A stretch of DNA of 64,000 bases. It comes from Nematostella vectensis. Taxonomy: Eukaryota; Cnidaria; Anthozoa; Actiniaria; Edwardsiidae. Under the pieces are notes generated by a model that was not told the DNA's origin, ran no database searches, and saw only the letters and a program-made list of their open reading frames with translations. The DNA is taken from the NCBI RefSeq assembly GCF_932526225.1, contig NC_064039.1, positions 17,536,639-17,600,638 of the forward strand, in the 5' to 3' direction. The translations under genes and the position numbers were made by a program. Positions within the stretch are counted from its first letter, which is position 1. Every line of letters begins with the position of its first letter. Below, one piece after another: positions 22,506 to 36,078 of this stretch.

Positions 22506-23739
22506 ACCCATATTACCTAGCTCTTGAAACCCTGTGACTGGTTGAACCATCCCCTAAAACCCTGCACCTCCAAGACCAAGCCATTGATACCCTCTACCCC
22601 TGTGTACCCACTCATTTATAACTTGCACCCCTAGGACCTAGTTCTTGATATCATTGACCCTTATTACCATCCCTTAAAGTCTAGTACCCGTTTGACCAAC
22701 TCTCGTTACCCTGTACACCTGTCACCTCACCCACTAACTCACTTATCTTAACGTCCCCTTCACGTCCTTATCTTAACACCCCTGAAAAAATCCCAAGTTA
22801 ATCTGACCTGGATTCGAACCACGGGCCTCTTGTTTGAGAAGCGAAGCCCGTACCACTGAGCTATCGCGCCACTCTCTTGAAAACTAGAAGTAACTACCGT
22901 ATAGCCTTGTTTACCCAGCCTTATAAGGTATAGAGTAGTTTTTCCTTGATATCTCGAGAGTGGCGCTATGGCTCAGTGGTACGGGCTTCGCTTCTCAAGC
23001 AAACGGGCCAGGGTCCGAATCCAGATAAGATAAACTAGATACTTTTTCAGGGGTGTTAAGGTAAGGACGGTGGCATTAGGGGGTGGGTGCACAGGGGAAA
23101 AGGATATAAACGGCAGGGTCACAGATGTGCAAGTTGGTAAGCGCTTGGTCCTACATGGGTAAAGGGTAGTTATGTGATTAGGTGTCATAGGGGTGTAGGT
23201 CAGTTAGGGATGGGTAGGCAGGGATATGGGGTAGTAAGTGCTAGGTCATAGGGGTGTAGCTTTGTTAGGGGTTGGTACTCAGGGAAATAGGGTAGTAAGT
23301 GCTAAGTCATAGGGGTGTAACTTAGTTAGAGGTGGGTACCCATGGGTATAGGGTAGTTAGTGCTAGGTCGTAGGGGTGTAGCTTAGCTAAGTGTATGTAC
23401 TTAGGGGTATAGGCTACTTAGTGCTAGGCCATATGGGGTGTAGTTTAGTTAGGAGTGGGTACACAGGGTTATAGGGGTGTAGTTTAGTTAGGGTATGGTT
23501 TTAAGGGGTATAGGGTAGTTAGTGCTACGTCACAGGGGTGTAGCTTAGCAAGGGTTGGGTACTCAGGGGTAAAGTGTAGTTATTGCTAGGTCATAGGCGT
23601 GAGGCTCAGTTAGGGGTAGGTATTCAGGAGTATAGCGTAGTTAGTGCTAGGTCGTAGGGGTGAAGCTTAGTTAGGCGTGGATACTCAGGGATATAGGGTA
23701 GCTATTATTATTAATTATTAGTGTTAATTATTATAATGT
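22506..23739. repeat. Unit 15 (short, Y)
   Basis: tRNA-like minus 22,800-22,870 and plus 22,962-23,032. Plus B box GGTCCGAATCC, minus B box perfect. CCCCTAGGACC in the left arm, TATAGAGTAG in the core, CAGGGAAATAGG in the right arm. Confidence 0.9.
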
Positions 23740-24973
23740 ACCCATATTACCTAGCTCTTGAAACCCTGTGACTGGTTGAACCATCCCCTAAAACCCTGCA
23801 CCTCCAAGACCAAGCCATTGATACCCTCTACCCCTGTGTACCCACTCATTTATAACTTGCACCCCTATGACCTAGTTCTTGATATCATTGACAATTATTA
23901 CCATCCCTTGAAGTCTAGTACCCGTTTAACCAACTCTCGTTACCCTGTACACCTGTCACCTCACCCACTAACTCACTTATCTTAACGTTCCCTTCACGTC
24001 CTTATCTTAACACCCCTGAAAAAATCCCAAGTTAATCTGACCTGGATTCGAACCACGGGCCTCTTGTTTGAGAAGCGAAGCCCGTACCACTGAGCTATCG
24101 CGCAACTCTCTTGAAAACTAGAAGTAACTACCGTATAGCCTTGTTTACCCAGCCTTATCAGGTATACAGTAGGTTTTCCTTGATATCTCTAGAGTGGCGC
24201 TATGGCTCAGTGGTACGGGCTTCGCTTCTCAAGCAAACGGGCCAGGGTTCGAATCCAGGTAAGATAAACTAGAGACTTTTTCAGGGGTGTTAAGGTAAGG
24301 ACGGTGGCATTAGGGGGTGGGTGCACAGGGGAAAAGGATATAAACGGCAGGGTCACAGATGTGCAAGTTGGTAAGCGCTTGGTCCTACATGGGTAAAGGG
24401 TAGTTATGTGATTAGGTGTCATAGGGGTGTAGGTCAGTTAGGGATGGGTAGGCAGGGATATGGGGTAGTAAGTGCTAGGTCATAGGGGTGTAGCTTTGTT
24501 AGGGGTTGGTACTCAGGGGTATAGGGTAGTAAGTGCTAAGTCATAGGGGTGTAACTTAGTTAGCGGTGGGTGCCCATGGGTATAGGGTAGTTAGTGCTAG
24601 GTTGTAGGGGTGTAGCTTAGCTAAGTGTATGTACTTAGGGGTATAGGCTAATTAGTGCTAGGCCATATGGGGTGTAGTTTAGTTAGGAGTGGGTACACAG
24701 GGTTATAGGGGTGTAGTTTAGTTAGGGTATGGTTTTAAGGGGTATAGGGTAGTTAGTGCTACGTCACAGGGGTGTAGCTTAGCAAGGGTTGGGTACTCAG
24801 GGGTAAAGTGTAGTTATTGCTAGGTCATAGGGGTGAGGCTCAGTTAGGGGTAGGTATTCAGGAGTATAGCGTAGTTAGTGCTAGGTCGTAGGGGTGTAGC
24901 TTAGTTAGGCAAGGATACTCAGGGATATAGGGAAGCTATTTTTATTAATTATTAGTATTAATTATTATAATGT
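23740..24973. repeat. Unit 16 (short, X2)
   Basis: tRNA-like minus 24,034-24,104 and plus 24,196-24,266. Both B boxes perfect. GCGCAACTC beside the minus element and GGCTAATTAG in the right arm, both shared with unit 30; unit 38 shares only GGCTAATTAG. Confidence 0.9.
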
Positions 24974-26207
24974 ACCCATATTACCTAGCTCTTGAAACCC
25001 TGTGACTGGTTGAACCATCCCCTAAAACCCTGCACCTCCAAGACCAAGCCATTGATACCCTCTACCCCTGTGTACCCACTCATTTATAACTTGCACCCCT
25101 AGGACCTAGTTCTTGATATCATTGACCCTTATTACCATCCCTTGAAGTCTAGTACCCGTTTGACCAACTCTCGTTACCCTGTACACCTGTCACCTCACCC
25201 ACTAACTCACTTATCTTAACGTCCCCTTCACGTCCTTATCTTAACACCCCTGAAAAAATCCCAAGTTAATCTGACCTGGATTCGAACCACGGGCTTCTTG
25301 TTTGAGAAGCGAAGCCCGTACCACTGAGCTATCGCGCCACTCTCTTGAAAACTAGAAGTAACTACCGTATAGCCTTGTTTACCCAGCCTTATAAGGTATA
25401 GAGTAGTTTTTCCTTGATATCTCGAGAGTGGCGCTATGGCTCAGTGGTACGGGCTTCGCTTCTCAAGCAAACGGGCCAGGGTCCGAATCCAGATAAGATA
25501 AACTAGAGACTTTTTCAGGGGTGTTAAGGTAAGGACGGTGGCATTAGGGGGTGGGTGCACAGGGGAAAAGGATATAAACGGCAGGGTCACAGATGTGCAA
25601 GTTGGTAAGCGCTTGGTCCTACATGGGTAAAGGGTAGTTATGTGATTAGGTGTCATAGGGGTGTAGGTCAGTTAGGGATGGGTAGGCAGGGATATGGGGT
25701 AGTAAGTGCTAGGTCATAGGGGTGTAGCTTTGTTAGGGGTTGGTACTCAGGGAAATAGGGTAGTAAGTGCTAAGTCATAGGGGTGTAACTTATTTAGAGG
25801 TGGGTACCCATGGGTATAGGGTAGTTAGTGCTAGGTCGTAGGGGTGTAGCTTAGCTAAGTGTATGTACTTAGGGGTATAGGCTACTTAGTGCTAGGCCAT
25901 ATGGGGTGTAGTTTAGTTAGGAGTGGGTACACAGGGTTATAGGGGTGTAGTTTAGTTAGGGTATGGTTTTAAGGGGTATAGGGTAGTTAGTGCTACGTCA
26001 CAGGGGTGTAGCTTAGCAAGGGTTGGGTACTCAGGGGTAAAGTGTAGTTATTGCTAGGTCATAGGGGTGAGGCACAGTTAGGGGTAGGTATTCAGGAGTA
26101 TAGCGTAGTTAGTGCTAGGTCGTAGGGGTGAAGCTTAGTTAGGCGTGGATACTCAGGGATATAGGGTAGCTATTATTATTAATTATTAGTATTAATTATT
26201 ATAATGT
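24974..26207. repeat. Unit 17 (short, Y)
   Basis: tRNA-like minus 25,268-25,338 and plus 25,430-25,500. Y markers (GGTCCGAATCC, CCCCTAGGACC, CAGGGAAATAGG). Confidence 0.9.
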
Positions 26208-27440
26208 ACCCATATTACCTAGCTCTTGAAACCCGGTGACTGGTTGAACCATCCCCTAAAACCCTGCACCTCCAAGACCAAGCCATTGATACCCTCTACC
26301 CCTGTGTACCCACTCATTTATAACTTGCACCCCTATGACCTAGTTCTTGATATCATTGACCCTTATTACCATCCCTTGAAGTCTAGTACCCGTTTGACCA
26401 ACTCTCGTTACCCTGTACACCTGTCACCTCACCCACTAACTCACTTATCTTAACGTCCACTTCACGTCCTTATCTTAACACCCCTGAAAAAATCCCAAGT
26501 TAATCTGACCTGGATTCGAACCACGGGCCTCTTGTTTGAGAAGCGAAGCCCGTACCACTGAGCTATCGCGCCACTCTCTTGAAAACTAGAAGTAACTACC
26601 GTATAGCCTTGTTTACACAGCCTTATCAGGTATACAGTAGTTTTTCCTTGATATCTCTAGAGTGGCGCTATGGCTCAGTGGTACGGGCTTCGCTTCTCAA
26701 GCAAACGGGCCAGGGTTCGAATCCAGGTAAGATAAACTAGAGACTTTTTCAGGGCTGTTAAGGTAAGGACGGTGGCATTAGGGGGTGAGTGCACAGGGGA
26801 AAAGGGTATAAACGGCAGGGTCACAGGTGAGCAAGTTGGTAAGCGCTTGGTCATACATGGGTAAAGGGTAGTTATGTGATTAGGTGTCATAGGGGTGTAG
26901 GTCAGTTAGGTCTGGTAGGCAGGGATATAGGGTAGTAAGTGCTAGGTCATAGGGGTGTAGCTTTGTTAGGGGTTGGTACTCAGGGTTATAGGGTGGTAAG
27001 AGCTAAGTCATAGGGGTGTAACTTAGTTAGAGGTGGGTACACATGGGTATAGGGTAGTTAGTGCTACGTCGTGGGGGTGTAGCTTAGCTAGGTGTATGTA
27101 CTTAGGGGTAGAGGCTACTTAGTGCTAGGACATATGGGGTGTAGTTTAGTTAGGAGTGGGTACACAGAGTTAGAGGGGTGTAGTTTAGTTAGGGTATGGT
27201 TTCAAGGGATATAGGGTAGTTAGTGCTACGTCACAGGGGTGTAGCTTAGCAAGGGTTGGGTACTCAGGGGTAAAGTGTAGTTATTGCTAGGTCATAGGGG
27301 TGAGGCTCAGTTAGGGGTAGGTATTCAGGAGTATAGCTTAGTTAGTGCTAGGTCGTAGTGGTAAAGCTTAGTTAGGCGTGGATACTCAGGGATATAGGTT
27401 AGCTATTATTATAAATTATTATTATTAATTATTATAATTT
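26208..27440. repeat. Unit 18 (short, V)
   Basis: tRNA-like minus 26,502-26,572 and plus 26,664-26,734. Both B boxes perfect. GGGTGAGTGCACAGG, CACAGGTGAGCAAG, TTAGGTCTGG (breaks the G-quadruplex motif), CACAGAGTTAGAGG. Ends with the AAATTATTATT spacer. Confidence 0.9.
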
Positions 27441-28672
27441 ACCCATATTACCTAGCTCTTGAAACCCTGTGACTGGTTGAACCGTCCCCTAAAACCCTGC
27501 ACCTCCAAGACCAAGCCATTGATACTCTCTACCCCTGTGTACCAACTCATTTATAACTTGCACCCCTATGACCTAGTTCTTGATATCATTGACAATTATT
27601 ACCATCCCTTGAAGTCTAGTACCCGTTTGACCAACTCTTGTTACCCTGTACACCTGTCACCTCACCCATTAACTCACTTATCTTAACGTCCCCTTCACGT
27701 CCTTATCTTAACACCCCCGAAAAAATCCCAAGTTAATCTGACCTGGATTCGACTCACGGACCTCTTGTTTGAGAAGCGAAGCCCGTACCACTGAGCTATC
27801 GCGCCACTCTCTTGAAAACTAGAAGTAACTACCGTATAGCCTTGTTTACCCAGCCTTATAAGGTATACAGTAGTTTTTCCTTGATATCTCGAGAGTGGCG
27901 CTATGGCTCAGTGGTACGGGCTTCGCTTCTCAAGCAAACAAGCCAGGGTTCGAATCCAGGAAAGATAAACTAGAGACTTTTTCAGGGCTGGTAAGGTAAG
28001 GACGGTGGCATTAGGGGGTGGGTGCACAGGGGAAAAGGATATAAACGGCAGGGTCACAGATGTGCAAGCTGGTAAGCGCTTGGTCCTACATGGGTAAAGG
28101 GTAGTTATGTGATTAGGTGTCATAGGGGTGTAGGTCAGTTAGGACGGGTAGGCAGGGATATAGGGTAGTAAGTGCTAGGTCATAGGGGTGTAGCTTTGTT
28201 AGGGGTTGGTACTCAGGGGTATAGGGTAGTAAGTGCTAAGTCATAGGGGTGTAACTTAGTTAGAGGTGGGTACCCATGGGTATAGGGTAGTTAGTGCTAC
28301 GTCGTGGGGGTGTAGCTTAGCTAGGTGTATGTACTTAGGGGTATAAGCTACTTAGTGCTAGGACATAGGGGTGTAGTTTTGTTAGGAGTGGGTACACAGG
28401 GTTATAGGGGTGTAGTTTAGTTAGGGTATGGTTTTAAGGGGTATAGGGTAGTTAGTGCTACGTCACAGGGGTGTAGCTTAGCAAGGGTTGGGTACTCAGG
28501 GGTAAAGTGTAGTTATTGCTAGGTCATAGGGGTGAGGCTCAGTTAGGGGTAGGTATTCAGTAGTATAGCGTAGTTAGTGCTAGGTCGTAGGGGTGTAGCT
28601 TAGTTAGGCGTGGATACTCAGGGATATAGGGTAGCTATTATTATTAATTATTATTATTAATTATTATAATGT
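27441..28672. repeat. Unit 19 (short, W)
   Basis: tRNA-like minus 27,735-27,805 and plus 27,897-27,967. Minus B box GAGTCGAATCC, plus B box perfect after AACAAGCC. GACAATTATT in the left arm, GGCTGGTAAGG after the terminator. Confidence 0.9.
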
Positions 28673-29906
28673 ACCCATATTACCTAGCTCTTGAAACCCT
28701 GTGACTGGTTGAACCATCCCCTAAAACCCTGCACCTCCAAGACCAAGCCATTGATACTCTCTACCCCTGTGTACCCACTCATTTATAACTTGCACCCTTA
28801 TGACCTAGTTCTTGATATCATTGACCCTTATTACCATCCCTTGAAGTCTAGTGCCCGTTTGACCAACTCTTGTTACCCTGTACACCTGTCACCTCACCCA
28901 CTAACTCACTTATCTTAACGTCCCCTTCACGTCCTTATCTTAACACCCCCGAAAAAATCCCAAGTTAATCTGACCTGGATTCGACTCACGGACCTCTTGT
29001 TTGAGAAGCGAAGCCCGTACCACTGAGCTATCGCGCCACTCTCTTGAAAACTAGAAGTAACTACCGTATAGCCTTGTTTACCCAGCCTTATAAGGTATAC
29101 AGTAGTTTTTCCTTGATATCTCGAGAGTGGCGCTATGGCTCAGTGGTACGGGCTTCGCTTCTCAAGCAAACAAGCCAGGGTTCGAATCCAGGAAAGATAA
29201 ACTAGAGACTTTTTCAGGGCTGTTAAGGTAAGGACGGTGGCATTAGGGGGTGGGTGCACAGGGGAAAAGGATATAAACGGCAGGGTCACAGATGTGCAAG
29301 TTGGTAAGCGCTTGGTCCTACATGGGTAAAGGGTAGTTATGTGATTAGGTGTCATAGGGGTGTAGGTCAGTTAGGGATGGGTAGGCAGGGATATGGGGTA
29401 GTAAGTGCTAGGTCATAGGGGTGTAGCTTTGTTAGGGGTTGGTACTCAGGGAAATAGGGTAGTAAGTGCTAAGTCATAGGGGTGTAACTTAGTTAGCGGT
29501 GGGTACCCATGGGTATAGGGTAGTTAGTGCTAGGTCGTAGGGGTGTAGCTTAGCTAAGTGTATGTACTTAGGGGTATAGGCTACTTAGTGCTAGGACATA
29601 TGGGGTGTAGTTTAGTTAGGAGTGGGTACACAGGGTTATAGGGGTGTAGTTTAGTTAGGGTATGGTTTTAAGGGGTATAGGGTAGTTAGTGCTACGTCAC
29701 AGGGGTGTAGCTTAGCAAGGGTTGGGTACTCAGGGGTAAAGTGTAGTTATTGCTAGGTCATAGGGGTGAGGCTCAGTTAGGGGTAGGTATTCAGGAGTAT
29801 AGCGTAGTTAGTGCTAGGTCGTAGGGGTGAAGCTTAGTTAGGCGTGGATACTCAGGGATATAGGGCAGCTATTATTATTAATTATTAGTATTAATTATTA
29901 TAATGT
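28673..29906. repeat. Unit 20 (short, W')
   Basis: tRNA-like minus 28,967-29,037 and plus 29,129-29,199. As W, but GGCTGTTAAGG and CAGGGAAATAGG. Closes the first X1-Y-X2-Y-V-W-W' set. Confidence 0.9.
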
Positions 29907-31140
29907 ACCCATATTACCTAGCTCTTGAAACCCTGTGACTGGTTGAACCATCCCCTAAAACCCTGCACCTCCAAGACCAAGCCATTGATACCCTCTACCC
30001 CTGTGTACTCACTCATTTATAACTTGCACCCCTATGACCTAGTTCTTGATATCATTGACCCTTATTACCATCCCTTGAAGTCTAGTACCCGTTTGACCAA
30101 CTCTCGTTACCCTGTACACCTGTCACCTCACCCACTAACTCACTTATCTTAACGTCCCCTTCACGTCCTTATCTTAACACCCCTGAAAAAATCCCAAGTT
30201 TATCTGACCTGGATTCGAACCACGGGCCTCTTGTTTGAGAAGCGAAGCCCGTACCACTGAGCTATCGCGCCACTCTCTTGAAAACTAGAAGTAACTACCG
30301 TATAGCCTTGTTTACCCAGCCTTATAAGGTATACAGTAGGTTTTCCTTGATATCTCTAGAGTGGCGCTATGGCTCAGTGGTACGGGCTTCGCTTCTCAAG
30401 CAAACGGGCCAGGGTTCGAATCCAGGTAAGATAAACTAGAGACTTTTTCAGGGGTGTTAAGGTAAGGACGGTGGCATTAGGGGGTGGGTGCACAGGGGAA
30501 AAGGATATAAACGGCAGGGTCACAGATGTGCAAGTTGGTAAGCGCTTGGTCCTACATGGGTAAAGGGTAGTTATGTGATTAGGTGTCATAGGGGTGTAGG
30601 TCAGTTAGGGATGGGTAGGCAGGGATATGGGGTAGTAAGTGCTAGGTCATAGGGGTGTAGCTTTGTTAGGGGTTGGTACTCAGGGGTATAGGGTAGTAAG
30701 TGCTAAGTCATAGGGGTGTAACTTAGTTAGCGGTGGGTACCCATGGGTATAGGGTAGTTAGTGCTAGGTTGTAGGGGTGTAGCTTAGCTAAGTGTATGTA
30801 CTTAGGGGTATAGGCTACTTAGTGCTAGGCCATATGGGGTGTAGTTTAGTTAGCAGTGGGTACACAGGGTTATAGGGGTGTAGTTTAGTTAGGGTATGGT
30901 TTTAAGGGGTATAGGGTAGTTAGTGCTACGTCAGAGGGGTGTAGCTTAGCAAGGGTTGGGTACTCAGGGGTAAAGTGTAGTTATTGCTAGGTCATAGGGG
31001 TGAGGCTCAGTTAGGGGTAGGTATTCAGGAGTATAGCGTAGTTAGTGCTAGGTCGTAGGGGTGTACCTTAGTTAGGCGTGGATACTCAGGGATATAGGGA
31101 AGCTATTATTATTAATTATTAGTATTAATTATTATAATGT
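29907..31140. repeat. Unit 21 (short, X1)
   Basis: tRNA-like minus 30,201-30,271 and plus 30,363-30,433. Private markers TACTCACTCATT and AAGTTTATCTG in the left arm recur only in units 35 and 36. Confidence 0.9.
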
Positions 31141-32374
31141 ACCCATATTACCTAGCTCTTGAAACCCTGTGACTGGTTGAACCATCCCCTAAAACCCTGC
31201 ACCTCCAAGACCAAGCCATTGATACTTTCTACCCCTGTGTACCCACTCATTTATAACTTGCACCCCTAGGACCTAGTTCTTGATATCATTGACCCTTATT
31301 ACCATCCCTTGAAGTCTAGTACCCGTTTGACCAACTCTCGTTACCCTGTACACCTGTCACCTCACCCACTAACTCACTTATCTTAACGTCCCCTTCACGT
31401 CCTTATCTTAACACCCCTGAAAAAATCCCAAGTTAATCTGACCTGGATTCGAACCACGGGCCTCTTGTTTGAGAAGCGAAGCCCGTACCACTGAGCTATC
31501 GCGCCACTCTCTTGAAAACTAGAAGTAACTACCGTATAGCCTTGTTTACCCAGCCTTATAAGGTATAGAGTAGTTTTTCCTTGATATCTCGAGAGTGGCG
31601 CTATGGCTCAGTGGTACGGGCTTCGCTTCTCAAGCAAACGGGCCAGGGTCCAAATCCAGATAAGATAAACTAGAGACTTTTTCAGGGGTGTTAAGGTAAG
31701 GACGGTGGCATTAGGGGGTGGGTGCACAGTGGAAAAGGATATAAACGGCAGGGTCACAGATGTTCAAGTTGGTAAGCGCTTGGTCCTACATGGGTAAAGG
31801 GTAGTTATGTGATTAGGTGTCATAGGGGTGTAGGTCAGTTAGGGATGGGTAGGCAGGGATATGGGGTAGTAAGTGCTAGGTCATAGGGGTGTAGCTTTGT
31901 TAGGGGTTGGTACTCAGGGAAATAGGGTAGTAAGTGCTAAGTCATAGGGGTGTAACTTAGTTAGAGGTGGGTACCCATGGGTATAGGGTAGTTAGTGCTA
32001 GGTCGTAGGGGTGTAGCTTAGCTAAGTGTATGTACTTAGGGGTATAGGCTACTTAGTGCTAGGCCATATGGGGTGTAGTTTAGTTAGGAGTGGGTACACA
32101 GGGTTATAGGGGTGTAGTTTAGTTAGGGTATGGTTTTAAGGGGTATAGGGTAGTTAGTGCTACGTCACAGGGGTGTAGCTTAGCAAGGGTTGGGTACTCA
32201 GGGGTAAAGTGTAGTTATTGCTAGGTCATAGGGGTGAGGCTCAGTTAGGGGTAGGTATTCAGGAGTATAGCGTAGTTAGTGCTAGGTCGTAGGGGTGTAG
32301 CTTAGTTAGGCGTGGATACTCAGGGATATAGGGAAGCTATTATTATTAATTATTAGTATTAATTATTATAATGT
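31141..32374. repeat. Unit 22 (short, Y)
   Basis: tRNA-like minus 31,435-31,505 and plus 31,597-31,667. The plus B box is further decayed to GGTCCAAATCC; the minus B box is perfect. Confidence 0.9.
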
Positions 32375-33608
32375 ACCCATATTACCTAGCTCTTGAAACC
32401 CTGTGACTGGTTGAACCATCCCCTAAAACCCTGCACCTCCAAGACCAAGCCATTGATACCCTCTACCCCTGTGTACCCACTCATTTATAACTTGCACCCC
32501 TAGGACCTAGTTCTTGATATCATTGACCCTTATTATCATCCCTTGAAGTCTAGTACCCGTTTGACCAACTCTCGTTACCCTGTACACCTGTCACCTCACC
32601 CACTAACTCACTTATCTTAACGTCCCCTTCACGTCCTTATCTTAACACCCCTGAAAAAATCCCAAGTTAATCTGACCTGGATTCGAACCACGGGCCTCTT
32701 GTTTGAGAAGCGAAGCCCGTACCACTGAGCTATCGCGCCACTCTCTTGAAAACTAGAAGAAACTACCGTATAGCCTTGTTTACCCAGCCTTATAAGGTAT
32801 AGAGTAGTTTTTCCTTGATATCTCGAGAGTGGCGCTATGGCTCAGTGGTACGGGCTTCGCTTCTCAAGCAAACGGGCCAGGGTCCGAATCCAGATAAGAT
32901 AAACTAGAGACTTTTTCAGGGGTGTTAAGGTAAGGACGGTGGCATTAGTGGGTGGGTGCACAGGGGAAAAGGATATAAACGGCAGGGTCACAGATGTGCA
33001 AGTTGGTAAGCGCTTGGTCCTACATGGGTAAAGGGTAGTTATGTGATTAGGTGTCATAGGGGTGTAGGTCAGTTAGGGATGGGTAGGCAGGGATATGGGG
33101 TAGTAAGTGCTAGGTCATAGGGGTGTAGCTTTGTTAGGGGTTGGTACTCAGGGAAATAGGGTAGTAAGTGCTAAGTCATAGGGGTGTAACTTAGTTAGAG
33201 GTGGGTACCCATGGGTATAGGGTAGTTAGTGCTAGGTCGTAGGGGTGTAGCTTAGCTAAGTGTATGTACTTAGGGGTATAGGCTACTTAGTGCTAGGCCA
33301 TATGGGGTGTAGTTTAGTTAGGAGTGGGTACACAGGGTTATAGGGGTGTAGTTTAGTTAGGGTATGGTTTTAAGGGGTATAGGGTAGTTAGTGCTACGTC
33401 ACAGGGGTGTAGCTTAGCAAGGGTTGGGTACTCAGGGGTAAAGTGTAGTTATTGCTAGGTCATAGGGGTGAGGCTCAGTTAGGGGTAGGTATTCAGGAGT
33501 ATAGCGTAGTTAGTGCTAGGTCGTAGGGGTGAAGCTTAGTTAGGCGTGGATACTCAGGGATATAGGGTAGCTATTATTATTAATTATTAGTATTAATTAT
33601 TATAATGT
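32375..33608. repeat. Unit 23 (short, Y)
   Basis: tRNA-like minus 32,669-32,739 and plus 32,831-32,901. A second Y in a row: the X2 unit expected here by the higher-order order is absent. Confidence 0.9.
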
Positions 33609-34841
33609 ACCCATATTACCTAGCTCTTGAAACCCTGTGACTGGTTGAACCATCCCCTAAAACCCTGCACCTCCAAGACCAAGCCATTGATACCCTCTAC
33701 CCCTGTGTACCCACGCATTTATAACTTGCACCCCTATGACCTAGTTCTTGATATCATTGACCCTTATTACCATCCCTTGAAGTCTAGTACCCGTTTGACC
33801 AACTCTCGTTACCCTGTACACCTGTCACCTCACCCACTAACTCACTTATCTTAACGTCCACTTCACGTCCTTATCTTAACACCCCTGAAAAAATCCCAAG
33901 TTAATCTGACCTGGATTCGAACCACGGGCCTCTTGTTTGAGAAGCGAAGCCCGTACCACTGAGCTATCGCGCCACTCTCTTGAAAACTAGAAGTAACTAC
34001 CGTATAGCCTTGTTTACCCAGCCTTATCAGGTATACAGTAGTTTTTCCTTGATATCTCTAGAGTGGCGCTATGGCTCAGTGGTACGGGCTTCGCTTCTCA
34101 AGCAAACGGGCCAGGGTTCGAATCCAGGTAAGATAAACTAGAGACTTTTTCAGGGCTGTTAAGGTAAGGACGGTGGCATTAGGGGGTGAGTGCACAGGGG
34201 AAAAGGGTATAAACGGCAGGGTCACAGGTGAGCAAGTTGGTAAGCGCTTGGTCATACATGGGTAAAGGGTAGTTATGTGATTAGGTGTCATAGGGGTGTA
34301 GGTCAGTTAGGACGGGTAGGCAGGGATATAGGGTAGTAAGTGCTAGGTCATAGGGGTGTAGCTTTGTTAGGGGTTGGTACTCAGGGTTATAGGGTAGTAA
34401 GAGCTAAGTCATAGGGGTGTAACTTAGTTAGAGGTGGGTACACATGGGTATAGGGTAGTTAGTGCTACGTCGTGGGGGTGTAGCTTAGCTAGGTGTATGT
34501 ACTTAGGGGTAGAGGCTACTTAGTGCTAGGACATATGGGGTGTAGTTTAGTTAGGAGTGGGTACACAGAGTTAGAGGGGTGTAGTTTAGTTAGGGTATGG
34601 TTTCAAGGGATATAGGGTAGTTAGTGCTACGTCACAGGGGTGTAGCTTAGCAAGGGTTGGGTACTCAGGGGTAAAGTGTAGTTATTGCTAGGTCATAGGG
34701 GTGAGGCTCAGTTAGGGGTAGGTATTCAGGAGTATAGCTTAGTTAGTGCTAGGTCGTAGGGGTAAAGCTTAGTTAGGCGTGGATACTCAGGGATATAGGT
34801 TAGCTATTATTATAAATTATTATTATTAATTATTATAATTT
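33609..34841. repeat. Unit 24 (short, V)
   Basis: tRNA-like minus 33,903-33,973 and plus 34,065-34,135. V markers; TTAGGACGGG breaks the G-quadruplex motif. Confidence 0.9.
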
Positions 34842-36078
34842 ACCCATATTACCCAGCTCTTGAAACCCTGTGACTGGTTGAACCGTCCCCTAAAACCCTG
34901 CACCTCCAAGACCAAGCCATTGATACTCTCTACCCCTGTGTACCAACTCATTTATAACTTGCACCCCTATGACCTAGTTCTTGATATCATTGACAATTAT
35001 TACCATCCCTTGAAGTCTAGTACCCGTTTGACCAACTCTTGTTACCCTGTACACCTGTCACCTCACCCATTAACTCACTTATCTTAACGTCCCCTTTACG
35101 TCCTTATCTTAACACCCCCGAAAAAATCCCAATTTAATCTGACCTGGATTCGACTCACGGACCTCTTGTTTGAGAAGCGAAGCCCGTACCACTGAGCTAT
35201 CGCGCCACTCTCTTGAAAACTAGAAGTAACTACCGTATAGCCTTGTTTACCCAGCCTTATAAGGTATACAGTAGTTTTTCCTTGATATCTCGAGAGTGGC
35301 GCTATGGCTCAGTGGTACGGGCTTCGCTTCTCAAGCAAACAAGCCAGGGTTCGAATCCAGGAAAGATAAACTAGAGACTTTTTCAGGGCTGGTAAGGTAA
35401 GGACGGTGGCATTAGGGGGTGGGTGCACAGGGGAAAAGGATATAAACGGCAGGGTCACAGATGTGCAAGCTGGTAAGCGCTTGGTCCTACATGGGTAAAG
35501 GGTAGTTATGTGATTAGGTGTCATAGGGGTGTAGGTCAGTTAGGGATGGGTAGGCAGGGATATGGGGTAGTAAATGCTAGGTCATAGGGGTGTAGCTTTG
35601 TTAGGGGTTGGTACTCAGGGAAATAGGGTAGTAAGTGCTAAGTCATAGGGGTGTAACTTAGTTAGCGGTGGGTACCCATGGGTATAGGGTAGTTAGTGCT
35701 AGGTCGTAGGGGTGTAGCTTAGCTAAGTGTATGTACTTAGGGGTATAGGCTACTTAGTGCTAGGCCATATGGGGTGTAGTTTAGTTAGGAGTGGGTACAC
35801 AGGGTTATAGGGGTGTAGTTTAGTTAGGGTATGGTTTTAAGGGGTATAGGGTAGTTAGTGCTACGTCACAGGGGTGTAGCTTAGCAAGGGTTGGGTACTC
35901 AGGGGTAAAGTGTAGTTATTGCTAGGTCATAGGGGTGAGGCTCAGTTAGGGGTAGATATTCAGGAGTATAGCGTAGTTAGTGCTAGGTCGTAGGGGTGTA
36001 GCTTAGTTAGGCGTGGATACTCAGTGATATAGGGTAGCTATTATTATTAATTATTATAATTATTAACTATTATAATGT
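34842..36078. repeat. Unit 25 (short, W, 1,237 bp)
   Basis: tRNA-like minus 35,136-35,206 and plus 35,298-35,368. W core, but the right arm switches to GGGATGGG and CAGGGAAATAGG. Ends in an unusual TTATAATTATTAAC spacer. Confidence 0.9.
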